This document shows, piece after piece, positions 39,901-52,516 of a stretch of DNA of 64,000 nucleotides. Where the stretch lies: the NCBI RefSeq assembly GCF_900324485.2, contig NC_046651.1, forward strand, positions 8,028,605-8,092,604, written 5' to 3'. Below the pieces are notes generated by a model that saw only the letters and a program-made list of their open reading frames with translations, had not been told where the DNA came from and ran no database searches. The translations under genes were made by a program, and so were the position numbers. The stretch is from Mastacembelus armatus (taxonomy: Eukaryota; Chordata; Actinopteri; Synbranchiformes; Mastacembelidae). Positions within the stretch are counted from its first letter, which is position 1; each line of letters opens with the position of its first letter.

Positions 39901-42900
39901 CCAAAGATTCCACTGGAGACAGCATAATTCTTTGTCAGCTTCATGCCAGGTAGAGGACTTGAGAGGCCAGAGCAGAGATTTCCCAGCAGAGAGGACGTCT
40001 GGTTCCTGTTTGCCAGTCAGGTCTCTAATAAAGTAGGAACTGGTGAGAATTGCCATAAGGGACTGCAGGATGATGTGAGGGAGAAGGAGTGGATGCAAGA
40101 TCGATAGGAGGAGAACAAGGGGATTGAAAAGTTAGAGGCACAGACAGAATAAGGGACACAGGACAAAACAGAAAAAAGCTAAATGTCTGTCTTACAGTGC
40201 TGGACAGCAGAGCAACACTAGAAACACCTGTTAGCACAGAGCACTGTCAGAATTAAGTACCTTCCTGGTTAGCAGAGTAATTGAGGCCAATGTGGCGTTA
40301 ATGGAATTTACCAGGTACATTACATTAGTCGTACACCAGTTTGGTCCAAATGATCCACCTCACAGACTATTTACACGTTGAACTTTGACATCTGGGATGT
40401 GGCACCCACTCATCAAAAGTTCATCATTGCTGAAGTCCATGTTCAATGTTTAGACTAGGTGCTATGCCAAGGACTACAAACTGACATCCAAAACACCCAT
40501 GAAAACTCCACAACACTGTTGCAACAAAAGAGTGAAAACTAAACTTGTAATTCTGAGGTTTATATAGCTGAGGTCAAGGGTTTTTGAAGGCTTTATATAA
40601 CAATCAAGAACCAAGTCTCACATTTCATTTCATAGTCCAACTTGACTGTCGAATCACAAGTAAACACACCCAGTGTTTTGTTTATTTACTGTGGGCTTTA
40701 TCACCTTTAAACTAAAGCTCATAAAATATCTTGACTCCAGAACAATGTTCTGTTTTACAACCTGCAACTTCATTGTTTTGTTTTTCTTTGTTGTTGCTTT
40801 ACTTTATCCAGATACCAACCTCAGTCCAGCATCACACAACAGTAGTGCTGCACGGTATACCGAGCGACCCTGACATTAAAAACCGTACTACTTTGTTTTA
40901 TCAGTATCAGTAGTTGTTTCATAAGTGCAGGTGTGTGTGTGCAGCGCACTGCTTCCACTCCTGGCAGAGTGGGCATGATAGCTGCTTTTTATTCCGATGC
41001 TGACAGTCAGGGAAAGCTTTTAACTTCAACTCCTGTTGTTTTATGGCCTCTTTTGACATTCTCCACCTCTCTGACTCTGTCAAAATATAATTATGTTTTG
41101 TGTCTATTACGTTCCACGTTCTTTAATTCTATAATTCTCTCATATCGGTTGCTGAACAGAAAGCGAGTTGCTCGAGGGCAGATTATTGATGAAAGAATGG
41201 AAAGCATCTCTCATCGACTTTCCCACTAAAGCTGTTTGTAGCAATGTCTCTTACACCTCGAGGCTGTGAGACACAAACACGCATGCAAGTATATATATTT
41301 TGCTGCTGATGGCCAAACAGAGCCTTGTGCACAGAAACGGTCAACGTTCCATGGATGTGGGCAGGACTCCTTGCCCATTACTTGTCAGCCTTGTTACAGC
41401 ATCATCAAAAGACTTGTTTGAAGTCTGTGCATAATATGCTGAATGGCCTGAAGCTTCAGAGTTCACTCGGTAAAGCCACGTGGTTAATAAGCTTTTATGT
41501 GCTCCTGTGCTATTACTATTATTAAGTATTATCAAATGATTAAACATTAAATGACTGAGTACAAAACAACAGAGATGGGACGACACAGTGAAGGGTTGAC
41601 AGGAAGGACAAAGTGAGCAGCTCTGTGACCCTCATATGAAGCTGCATTGTGTCAGCTGTGTCATGACAGGAAGGTCACCGTCACAATAAGTGTCTAGTCA
41701 AGTATGGCCCTGCCTGGAGACATGAATAGCCCTCCTCAGCAGCCATCCATCCCTCCCAACATCCCTCCTTCCTGTCATCCCTCTGCACAGCCAGCAAGCC
41801 CATGCTGCGAGCGCCAATACAACAGCTTCCTCTGTTGGCTGGCCTTGTATGAAAAGTTAATGGTAATTGCCCACAGATGCCACATTAGGCTAAGATAGCG
41901 GGGGAGAGAGATTTGGCTCTGAAAAGAATATTTAGAGGCCAAGATGGAGGTCAAAATTGTGGTTTCAAAGAAACAGAGAGAAGTTATTCAGAATCTTCAT
42001 AGAGAAGTCTGGAGTCTCTCAGGAGAACCCTGGCCCCAGGACAGCATTGTCATCAAATGGATACTGAAGAAGACTTTGGAAACCAGTATACGCCACATAA
42101 TGGGCAGATTAAAATTCCTCCCTGACAGGCAGTTTGCTATTCATCCAGACTTTTTGTTACAAGTTCAATATAATGATGATCTGTTCCCTTTGCAGATATT
42201 TTTATACAAAGCGCTTTACAGTGAATAACGCTCAAGTCATTTCATATTTTCTTTTCTGTCAACAAATAAAATGAAACCACTAAACCACCACAAGTTTATT
42301 CCTCAAAACCTGACTTCTAAAACTGATTTCCTCACCTGAACCTGGAATGTGATCCCTACTGGAATTTGTAGTTTTTAACAATCCTGACTCCAGACACAAG
42401 TAAAACGTAATTAAAGGACACACACTCCAGTATTGTAGTTATGTCAGCCTTCAACTATATGTTAACAGGATTGATTTATTGTTATTTGTATCAGTCTGGT
42501 TGTGATTCAGTGGGAGCATCACACAGAGAGAGACAGAGAGACAGTGGGACACAGACATGGACAGAAAGAGGATTAAAGAAATCCCTCTGCAGATGATCGT
42601 TGGGGATCAGCTCAAATTTTGATCATTTTGTCTTTTGGGGAAAAGAAGGTAAAACAAACTGCACAACAGCCTCAATCACAGTCAGAAAGCCATGTGACTT
42701 AGAGAGCAGAGCGCAGTCCTGACACTGCTAATCTTTCATGTAGCAGCTGAGAATATCCCAAGCCTTTGCTTACACAGCGCACACATCACACTTCGCACAA
42801 TTAACCTGAATCACACAAAGACACAGAGTGTTGACTGCGATCTATCCAGGGATTAAAAATCTGTATTTAACTTGGGTGCTCTTTTTACAGCCATCTGAAG

Positions 42901-45459
42901 GAAGCAGTCCCTAACTGGAATGTCACTGTTAAACTCACAACCAGTGCCTTCAACCAGTACCAGACTGGCAGACCACAGAAACCTCTGTGCACGTCAAACT
43001 TTTATGTTATGAAATATTTTGCACCTTCTCCAATACAGTGTAAGGCAGCAGGTGTGTGAGACTGGCACTGGAAACAGTTCACACAGCTCCAGCAAACGTT
43101 GCAGATCAATTAAAATGTCTCTCTCATCTAATGGCTCCCTCAGGATTGTCCATTCATGCTAATCCTTTCCCAGAGTCTCTGTCCAGAAAGCAATTGGTAC
43201 CCAGGGGCAACATCCGCTTCTTTTTAACAAGAGACTTTAATTGACTACAGTCCATACAATAGTTGAGGAATTATTTCAGTCAAGACCAAAGTGTTAGACC
43301 AACCAACAGACAGGCGGCATAGCGTGAGCAGCAGATTAGCAGCAGCTCCAGGGTTCCCCGTGGGTCCACACACGAGGCGTTCAAACACAGCACTAAGTGT
43401 AGGTCACCTGCATTGTAAAAGCACTCAGAGCCCAATACAGAATTACTGTGGTTACACATGTTAAACAGACTGAAAATAAAGATACAGCCTGAGTAAAATT
43501 CAAGCTGTTACACTGCCTGGGTAGACAGTGGGACTAAAACAGAAGCATATCTGTTTCCTTCAATGTTACTCATGCATAAAAATGTGGATGTGCCACAGGC
43601 ATGGCTGAAAACTATTTAAAAAAAAAAACCACTCACGGATCACAGACGTACGGAATCTGTGTTAAAGGGTTTAAGTCATTTATTAAACAAGTTTGCTGGT
43701 TTCAACTTCCAAGATGTTAAGATTTTATTTACTTTTCTTAGTTTTACATTTTTAACTGAATATCTTTAAATTTTAGACTGTTGGTCAGACAAAACAAGGA
43801 AATTGGAGACATTTCCATTTCAGCAAAGTTGTCATGGTCGTTTTTCACTATTTTCTGGCATCATTTTACATCATTAAATCAAGTGACAACATAAAAGAGA
43901 TAAATACTCAGTTAAAGTCAAGAAAGACAAGCAGTACAGCTTGTAGTAGCAGAGACGATTTACTCATGGGCAAACTGCCCTGAAAAAATGCATTAAGAAA
44001 ATGCTGGAGGGTTGCTGTGGAACCAAACCAGTTTTCCATCCCAATGCACCCAGAAGAGGGCTTCGTATAAACATGAAGGTGCATTTTAGTTCTGAGAGCA
44101 GTAGCCGAGAAATAAACCTGCTATTGTCACTTGCTCCTTTTCTATCAAACCTGTTGAAACATGTTTAACACAGTAAACTCAGGGAGAAGAGACAAAAAGA
44201 TAAAAACACACCTGTAAAATATGACACCTACTGTGTTTACACCTCTGTATCGATAGTGATGGTTCACACCAGAGAAACCATCTTTCAGGAGGCTTCCTGT
44301 TCAGAGCTGTGAGTGTCATTGTGTCACCTCCTACGTTTGTCTTCAAACTGTGTCAAACACATCGGTTATAATTTGCAGTCAAAGTCTGGACATGTTTGAT
44401 TTCGAAGCAGAGGTGAGTTTTAACACCGTGTGCTGCTTTTCAGTTTGAAAAATAAAAATAAAGATTAGATTTAGAGACTTGAAGGGGTGATAAAGGATCA
44501 TTTCACTATTTTAAATAATACTTTTTCAATTTGACCTCATTGATTTATTGCAACAGCAAGTTTTCAACCAAAAATAACAAACATGAACTATATCCAGTTT
44601 CTAAAAAGCGAGGGTTTGCTGCTTGTCTTTGGCTGTTTGTTGTTGTTGTTGTTGTTATCCTGCTACTTGAGTAGGGGCAAGCTGCATTTACCAGTAGGTG
44701 ATTGATACCTGGTATAATTAGGCGACCTCTAGCAGGAGTAGTAATTGTAACAGGTGCAAAAGTCATTATTGGTGACATGGTCTAAAGAATGAAAAGGACC
44801 ATTTAATGGTTTATTTATATTCAGAACATGTGGACTCTTTAGGAAAGTGTAACAGACCAAAATGAACGGATTGATCCACAATATCAGGAGCAGCTTAATC
44901 AATAATAATTAATAGTGTTTGCATGCATGAGCCATGAGAAATATATGATGCCATCCCCATTTATTGAGTTAGTTGCTGATTGCTTTTCTTGCCAGCCATC
45001 AATTAATTGTTGCAGCTCTATTCCAGTGCTCATTGTTTAATTGGAGTAACAGGGAAAATAAAAGATGTGCATTTTCCCTCTAAAATGAAACATTCAATCA
45101 CCGCTGAATCTCAAACACACATCAGGATCCATCCACCAGCTATGATACAGTGACGGGTGTGAGCAGCTTCACTGATTTCTTGTTGCCACACTCCAGCAGC
45201 TCACTATGGATTTTCCATGTAGAACAAAGCAGGTTCAAACAGCGGCCTCTGATCCAGTGTGTGTGTTCCAGCCATCTGGCTCAAACGTCTGCTTCCTACC
45301 ATCTTTCCGAACAGGAAGCCAGGACAAGTCCTAGATGACACGGGTCAGTAGTTTAATTGTCTCGGTGGGATTTCTGCTCAGCCAGTAACCAAACCGGGCT
45401 CCTTCAGCACCACAGTACCACAGCCTGCAGTACTTTGAAATGTATTTGTCACTCTTACA

Positions 45460-45462
<3 letters not shown>

Positions 45463-45512
<50 letters not shown>

Positions 45513-45518
45513 TGTGTG
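45463..45518. repeat. GT microsatellite
   Basis: This is a long GT run with one TA interruption. Confidence 0.95.
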
Positions 45519-45641
45519 CATCACATATGTATGTGCATGCAACTTTGACTTGACTTGCTGCAGCATTTCAGAGCATAAAACATAGATCTTATTCTGCTGG
45601 TGCCACGAGGTATTACATGGCTTTATGTTCACAAATAGGAA

Positions 45642-45699
45642 TACACACATACACACACGCACGCACGCACGCACGCACACACGCACACACACACACACA
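45642..45699. repeat. CA/GCAC compound microsatellite
   Basis: CA units flank a block of GCAC tetramers. Together with the GT run 130 bp earlier it brackets a possible Z-DNA-forming region about 500 bp from the rhbdf1 promoter candidate. Confidence 0.9.
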
Positions 45700-46228
45700 G
45701 CTCATTAGATTCATACTATTACAGTTCCCCATGTCCCCAGAAACACAAGCAATAAAACTAATAAAACTAATAAAACCAGAAGAGCCAGGAACAAAACCAA
45801 AGACGAATCGTGGTAAAATCGAACATGTTACACCGGGAGTAAGATCCCACACACTTGTGTGAGTGTCAGACAAAGACAGGGCGTAAAACACACACAAACA
45901 CTCTCACTTGCTGCTCCTGTTTAACTACTGACGTGACAACCTCGCCAGAAGCTTCACGTGAACGTGGAATTTTAATTTGAAAGTCCAAGAAATACGTCCA
46001 CACGTGCAACACCCTGAATACACAACACGTATTACCTGACACTGTCACCCATGGGTGAGACCGCACCCCTCGGGAGAGACCCCCGCGTGCTGCAGCAGCG
46101 CCGTTAACAAGCTGCGTAACAGAGAGCCAGATGCTGACGGCTCGTGCACACAGCGAGGCGTGTGGTGTGTGTCAGCCCGCGTGCGCATCGACCCCGCTCG
46201 GTATGACACCCAGCGTCTCCCCGCTTAC

Positions 46229-46480
46229 CTTCACACTGAGTCCGGTTCCAGCAGCTGGTGAGATGCCGCCCCGGCCCGCTCACTTCACAACTTGTCCCCG
46301 CCGCTCATCACGCAGGCACGAGGAACAGTAGTTTCACTATTGAGCGCGAGCTCCAGATGTTAGCGAGGGCGTTGTTCACGTGCACCACAGACGGAAAACA
46401 TCAGGCAGGTGAAGCCTCGGTTCAGTCTGCAGCTGTCCACCCACCGCACCGGCTTGAGCGCAGTCTCTGACCCGGTCCAC
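46229..46480 (-). promoter_or_regulatory. rhbdf1: candidate rhbdf1 noncoding first exon and GC-rich promoter
   Basis: The interval 46060-46570 is distinctly richer in G+C and CpG than its surroundings. On the minus strand a strong donor (GTGAAG followed by GTAAGCGG) ends at 46229. It would splice to the acceptor at 31522-31523 ahead of the start-codon exon, whose first 21 nt are untranslated. The transcription start is not defined, so the upper boundary is approximate. The resulting intron 1 is about 14.7 kb. This matches the long 5'-UTR intron usual for this gene family, but assignment to rhbdf1 is inference from strand and position. Confidence 0.45.
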
Positions 46481-46599
46481 CCACGATGCTGCTGCCGCCG
46501 CTGCATAACAGGACGTCGACCGACCCGGTGGCTGCCGCTCCGCCGACCAGCCTCTCAGCTCCGCCTACTGGTCATACCACGAAACTGCAGGCTGCTGTT

Positions 46600-49500
46600 A
46601 AAAGAAGTACACTTAGAAAGTGTCAGACTTTAAATGATCAGGTTTCACATAACTGAGTGCAGTAGGGAAGAGTATTGTGTCCACATTATAATATTGTTTA
46701 CTTGGTCATTCACTTGCTGTTTTTCTTAGAATATCAGTAACCAAAAACGTTAAATAATTGAACAATAGGTAAAAAATAATAATAATAATTGCAGAATCAA
46801 CCAATTTTGTCTTTCAAGTTCTTTTTATTTCCTTTTAACTTTAACATGATGAAACGTACTAATTGTTTTTACCCTAAACTGTGCTTGCACATTTGATAGC
46901 TACAAAACACACATTTAGGAAAAGTTATCATTCATTTAGGCTAAAGCCTAAGCTAAAGCTACACACCTTGGGATATTTAATATGATCTATAATATAATAT
47001 GCCTCAGCAGCTCAGGACCAATAATGTGATCTTAAAGCAGACACGTCTATCAGACAAACATGTTTACACTCAGAGAAATTCTGCAGAAATGTATGTTCTG
47101 CCCCATGTTTCCTCCTAATGCTAAACACCTCAATATCAGCTGCCAACAGGTGGAGAGACTCAGGTACTTTCTAGTTAAGTGCATGAGTAACTGAACTTCC
47201 TGCTCCACACACACTAGTACAACAATGAGGCCTTAACTCTAATTTATATCTTAGTGACATTTCAGCACCGGTAACCATCTATAAAAACCATATTGCCAGG
47301 AGGCATCAAATAGAGAATAGAGAATAATGTCTGTTGTGATTACTCCTACAAGTGCATGTGCACTACACAGCAGACCTATCTACAGGATATTGTAGCTTTG
47401 TCACACTGCCCTAAGGAAACATGCACTTCCATCATAGCTTAAGTCTTGTCAGAAAACTCACTGAGTGCAGGTGGGTGGTTTATTGAAACAGTCTCCCCCT
47501 GCAGGCTCGGTGTCCTGTTCCCTCCACCACCTGTATCTTTATACTGTCCTCGCCCACTTTCTCTTGTCACTGCAACTTTCAGTCACTACAACAATGTGGT
47601 GTTCAGATACAGCGCACAGCATCAAGCTCAGTACAAAGGATCATATTTGTGTGGTTATAGCTTGTATGCTATAGAGGTCTGACCAGGTGTTTCAGGGTGT
47701 GGTAAGATCAAATTCTCACTTTTAGCAGGTTGGAGAATTAAAAAAAAAGTAAAGGATGCACTAAACCATCTTGGCTTACAATTAAATCAGCAATGGTGGT
47801 AGTCTGACTTAAAAACTCAAAATAAAAATAGACAAAGCACTCCTGTATATTAGGTTGAACATCTGCAATATTTACTCTTAGAAATAAAAAACGACCTGCA
47901 GCCATTTTGACAGTATTGTGTTGTTTATCTGTGGAAGGATGCTGTCGCCACTTCACTGTCTCTTTTAGAAATTGCTAGTTTTGACAGAGTCTGGTTTTGT
48001 GCACTGTGGCATGTGCACATATGTAAAAGAGAAACGATGTGCTTTTCTTCTATCATTTCATCTCTCCTCTCTGTAGGCAACAAGGCGTGACACTGAAAAA
48101 CAAAAACAAAAACAAAAAAAAATTAATATCTTCAAGTTTAAAAATGGAAAGCAGGTTGGAGAGCAGGATGCACAATTTGTTTTGATTACCATAATAATCC
48201 GAACCCTAATGTGGATATTTGGACTGCATAAATATGATCATTACATTACCATATTCAGCTTCAAATCATTGCAGAGTTGAGCCATTTCGGTGGGAGGGAG
48301 TTGTAGTTTTTTCTATGCCAAAGGGAGAATCTAAATCAAATATCACTAAACCTGGGGTGGTTGTTGATAGTTACAAAAAAAAACACACAACAGGGACTAT
48401 TAGAATTTTTATATAGTCTCTTCCTGACAAGTCACAGGATGCCTTGAGAGTATACAGAGAATACACAGATGGCTGGTGTCACTTAAACATCAACCACAGG
48501 AAGTGGTCACAAGCATATTCTCTATAGAAAGCAGCACTGGATTCACTTTAGAAAAGACCTATAGTCTCATTTGTAAATATCAAATCACTAAAAGAATTTT
48601 TTTATTTTTGGGTGTGTATTCCTACTAGCTACACTTGAGATGTGTTTACTACCTTTAAATTAATAGTTTTAAGTTTTGGGAAGCAAACCTGATCGGTATT
48701 ATGCAGACTCAGCTGAAAAAATGAACCCAACTGTCATGTCTGCATGGTTAATATAAAGCTACCACTGGCAGCCAGTTAGCTTAGCTTAGCATCAAGACTA
48801 GAAACCACAGACAAAACCAAGAAATTGTATCTGTATTAAGTGTCAAAGTAGAAAAATACATTTAAAAATCAGATAATCTGGTACTGATTAAAAAGACAAG
48901 TCATCTTGTTTAATCCAAGTCAGTTGATTATTTAATCTCAATGAGACGTACCCGGGCAGCACTTTTAGTCCCCACACGACCCTTAATAGGAATAAGCCTC
49001 ACAGATAATGTAGATGATAACTCAAGCTGTCGGGAGAAGTGTGTTGAAATTTTCCTTGACAGAAGTCACAATTTATGGTGAATAGTTTCATCTGCCAGTG
49101 TGAATGTGTATAAGCATGTGTTTGTGTAAACTGGTAAAGTGCAAGTGCGTTCTGTGTTTTCTGAGAATTAGAGACCACATTTCTTCCTGCGCAGTGTTTA
49201 GTTGCTTGGTTGCATGCAGCTCTGCATCTCTTTAAACCCAGCCTCTTTCTGTAGGAGGCCAGCACAGGAAGCAGTACTGGCAAGCTTTCTGACAAATGGG
49301 ACCATACTGAAAGGAGCTGGGCCCAAGCTATTATAAACATGATTGATCTAAGTTTCACTTCACACATACTCATGAAGCTACACCAAAGCAAATAGCCTAT
49401 AGAGTTTATTCTAACCCTATTTCCTGAAATTCTGTTGTGTTACAGGCTGAGTGAGAGTCACATTATGTGCCAGACACACAGAGGGCTGCTTACCTTTTGT

Positions 49501-49726
49501 GAAATCTAATTGCAATGCATAGCTGCAGAAAACAAGCTTTGTGACTAATCAGTGTTGGCAGAAAATAGAAGAAATTTACAAGGTGCCTCTTAATGCTTGA
49601 GGAAATTTTTATTAACATTACACAGAAATCTGTTCATTCAAATGAGGAATCAATTTACCTTTTTATATAGTGTCATTGATTCTTACTGTCATCTTATTCA
49701 GCTTACACATTTTTAATGTTGTTTGT
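46600..49726. other. spacer between rhbdf1 promoter and the tRNA duplication
   Basis: No gene is recognised. It contains A/T-rich sequence and the interspersed repeat fragment at 48655-48830. Confidence 0.5.
48655..48830 (+). repeat. teleost interspersed repeat fragment (GTTAGCTTAGCTTAGC type)
   Basis: It contains TTTTGGGAAGC, TCATGTCTGCATGGTTAATA, CCAGTTAGCTTAGCTTAGCA and AAGACTAGAAAC in the order seen in a repeat that is common in spiny-rayed fishes. It is diverged and incomplete. The family name is not assigned. Confidence 0.55.
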
Positions 49727-49855
49727 ACTGCAGAGTCCTGGCTCTCCTGTTTAGTTAACTCTGTCAGGGAGGGACCACTTCCCTAACCTTCACCTCCCAG
49801 CAAAACTTCACCCAAATTCAGCCTGGGAGCAGATCTGATTGGACCCACTCATCAG

Positions 49856-49949
49856 GCTCCAGTGGCGCAATTGGTCAGCGCGCGGTACTTATAAGACAGT
49901 AACCTGCAGAGTGATGCCCAGGTTGTGAGTTCGAGCCTCACCTGGAGCA
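49856..49949 (+). tRNA. tRNA-Ile (UAU), with intron; copy 4, in a local duplication
   Basis: It has the same intron and anticodon as the others. Pair 27-43 is C-C, a mismatch at the base of the anticodon stem that is not seen in the other copies. TTTT follows about 7 nt downstream. It sits in the upstream copy of a roughly 300-bp duplicated block, 2.6 kb before the alpha-D-like globin gene. The mismatch may weaken folding, so function is likely but less certain than for its sister copy. Confidence 0.88.
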
Positions 49950-50737
49950 GTGAAGTTTTCCATGATGGTTGAACAATGTAAACCAGATGTATAACTCAAC
50001 AGACACAATCCCAGTCCCAACTTAAATGACACATATCACATACAAACTGATTACAACATGTAGCTGCACGAAGTAAACTTTGTGGCTTATCAATGTGGGT
50101 GAGAGATTTACACATTTTTAATGTTACTTGTACTAAAACTTCAAAAGAATATAACTTTATCTTTATCCTTAAAGTAACAATCCTACATGTTTAATAGAGT
50201 TATAGGGCTAAAATGTATCTAAAGATTTTTGTTTAATATGAAATAAACCTTTATTGAATAATCAGACTTCATGACTTTCATAGTAATCCAACAACATTTA
50301 GATATCATTGTATCTCACAGTGCCACCTTTGCCACCTTGAGATGTAATAGAAAGTGTTTAAATTAAGAAGGAACTAGGTTTTAACAGGGCTGATGAATGG
50401 ACTAATGTAGACCCAGACAAGGGTCAGTATATACTGTATGTAAGTAAATAGATTTGATCAGAAAATCCTTAAACCTCACACACAGTGACCTCTTGTGGTG
50501 TCATATATAGGAGCTGAGCTAATGACATCAACAGCTCCTTATGAGGACCAACTGTTTTCACATGGGGTCTGATGAGACCAGTTTGCAGGACTATATGGAT
50601 GTGGACAGACTGCAGAGTCCTGGCTCTCCTGTTTAGTTAACTCTGTCAGGGAGGGACCACTTCCCTAACCTTCACCTCCCAGCAAAACTTCACCCAAATT
50701 CAGCCTGGGAGCAGATCCAATTGGACCCACTCATCAG

Positions 50738-50831
50738 GCTCCAGTGGTGCAATCGGTCAGCGCGCGGTACTTATAAGACAGTAACCTGCAGAGTGATGCT
50801 GAGGTTGTGAGTTCGAGCCTCACCTGGAGCA
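50738..50831 (+). tRNA. tRNA-Ile (UAU), with intron; copy 5, in a local duplication
   Basis: It is the sister of the copy 882 bp upstream, with the same flanks on both sides. The D stem has one T-G wobble (GTGC/GCGC) and pair 28-42 is G-U. The intron is identical, and TTTT follows 7 nt downstream. It is the nearest tRNA gene upstream of the globins (1.7 kb before the alpha-D-like start codon). Confidence 0.91.
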
Positions 50832-50908
50832 GTGAAGTTTTCCATGATGGTCAAACAATGTAAAAAGATGCATAACTCAACAGACACAATCCCAGTCACA
50901 ACTTAATC

Positions 50909-52250
50909 CTCATAATCACATTACTCGTGGGTAAATTAGATGTCTAAATACAGGGATAGAGGTTGTGATTTTCAGCCTGATCAATGGAGTTTTACCTGCA
51001 GCAGGTGAAGTGGTGGTGAAGTGGTGATTATAATTATTATTATAGGAATATGCCTTAAAAACAGAATCAGTATCAGTTTAGTAATGTTTGGTAGCACAAT
51101 AGAACAGAATATTTCTAAGGTTTGGAAAAATCAAATGAAGTACTGAACATTTAATAAAGTTTAAGTGTGTGACTGCCTACTTTAATGTAACACAAATCAT
51201 GACTGTGCATTTTTTTGTTAGGAGGGCTTAGATGCCCTCATTGTGCTGAGTCATCCCTCAGCATATCACTAACGCTTCAAATCAACAGGACACAATATTT
51301 TTAAATGTTTTACAGGCAAAACACTGCATTTATTTTCAAGGTGCTTTTAATGTAACACATATTACCAGTTAGATTCATCTGAGAGTTAGGACTTATTGGT
51401 ATATTTTTTGCAACTTCAAATTAAACTTATAATCAAGGCTGGGTATCCAGACCCCCACAAAATTCATTATGCAGCAGTTGCTATGTGATTTTGAGGTTGG
51501 GCTTTGGAGAGTGGACCTGTGTGAAAACCTCCATTATTTCAGCTAATAGTGAACATGACACCTCAAAACTCATCCCTTTCCATGAACCTTATTGTTGAGC
51601 CAACCTCACTGGTTTTACAATGGCATGGCTTCAATGGACACATACTGTGTGTTCACAGGAAACAGCAAACACCAGCCAAAGGTTCTCTGGGACCTATGCA
51701 GCAGTAAACTATCTGGTGCAGACTGGCCTCACACCCACTGTCCTTTGACAAACATGTCATGGAGCTGCAGATAGCAGTGGGTCAGAGAATTTATCTGAAC
51801 AAAAACCTTCTCCACACTGCAAAATATCTTTTGCAATGGAGCATCTGAGTCACACCCACTGCAAAATTACACACTTTAATGCAATCCAATTCAACAGCCC
51901 TGCATTAAAATGAACTTGATCATATCTCTATATATTAGTCCTTCCCCATTTACATACATGTGGGGTCAGATTGGAACACCTTTGAATAAATTGAATACAC
52001 CACCTGTTTTAACTATGACATCAATATTAAACACATAAATACATGTCATTCATCTACGTTTTTACTTATTAGCTCAAATTAAAGAACCCTGGAACAGACA
52101 TAGCACTAAAAAATGCAAAATTGAAAAAATTTTTAAAAAATAAATAGTGGGACCACCATCGGAAAAACTCCAACTGCACTTTGGGTGAGCTATATTAATG
52201 ACATATGCCATTTGACGCATGCACAGCGGTAGATAGTGCACTGGTGTGGT
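50909..52250. other. spacer upstream of the alpha-D-like globin gene
   Basis: No coding sequence is recognised. It holds the candidate NF-E2/GATA element at 51244-51265 and otherwise A/T-rich DNA. Confidence 0.5.
51244..51265 (+). promoter_or_regulatory. candidate NF-E2/MARE and GATA element upstream of the globins
   Basis: TGCTGAGTCAT (51244-51254) is a full NF-E2-type word. It is followed by CTCAGCA, which makes a 7-bp inverted repeat of TGCTGAG, and by TATC (GATA on the minus strand). NF-E2 plus GATA clusters mark globin enhancers and locus control elements in vertebrates. The site is about 1.27 kb upstream of the alpha-D-like start codon. Function is inferred. Confidence 0.35.
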
Positions 52251-52252
52251 TG

Positions 52253-52424
52253 CCCCCACCCTGCCCTGGCTGCTGTCCGATAACATAGAGGAGGGAAACA
52301 AAACAGTTCCTGAGACCTGAACCATTACATCTCACTTTCTCCACACTGAAGGGACTCTTACTTCATCTCCTTTTCTCATAAACGTCGTCTGCATTTCGGT
52401 TAACAGCGCGAAGTCCTCAATAAA
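52253..52424 (+). promoter_or_regulatory. alpha-D-like globin promoter elements
   Basis: Upstream of the start codon are a CACCC-type motif (CCCCCACCCTG, 52253-52263), a GATA motif (CCGATAAC, GATAA at 52279-52283) and an A/T-rich ATAAAA word near 52420 that could serve as a TATA box. CACCC plus GATA is the usual pairing of KLF1 and GATA1 sites in erythroid promoters. The spacing to a transcription start is inferred. Confidence 0.45.
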
Positions 52425-52516
52425 ATGGTTGATTAACGCCTTTTACGCACATCTTTATCGCCTAATCTGCGCTCCGGATATTCAGCGACAGCCAGGCCTT
52501 TATTGCTCAATGTGCA

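Larger units (their letters stand above)
31522..46228 (-). other. rhbdf1 presumed first intron, 14.7 kb
   Basis: Apart from a tRNA-Ile gene at 31870-31963 no coding sequence is recognised. The interval holds microsatellites (CAGCAT repeat near 32738-32760, GT at 36953-36980, TTG near 44638-44656, GT/CA near 45463-45518 and 45642-45699) and single AP-1-like TGACTCA words at 37172 and 39029. A long first intron next to a globin cluster is a plausible place for regulatory elements, but nothing in it proves that. Confidence 0.5.
49727..50908 (+). repeat. direct duplication of a roughly 300-bp block carrying a tRNA-Ile gene
   Basis: About 49727-50025 and 50609-50908 are near-identical direct repeats. 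Both start ACTGCAGAGTCCTGG, contain the tRNA gene, and run on to the ACTCAACAGACACAATCCCAG word. A more diverged related block precedes each (around 49518 and 50070, sharing ACACATTTTTAATGTT). The tRNA was therefore copied together with its flanks at DNA level rather than as a processed transcript. Confidence 0.85.

Noticed and set aside
41944-42228. 94-codon open frame MEVKIVVSKKQREV... in rhbdf1 intron 1
   Set aside because: No recognisable domain, no splice partners and no homologue I can name. Its length is within chance for A/T-rich DNA.
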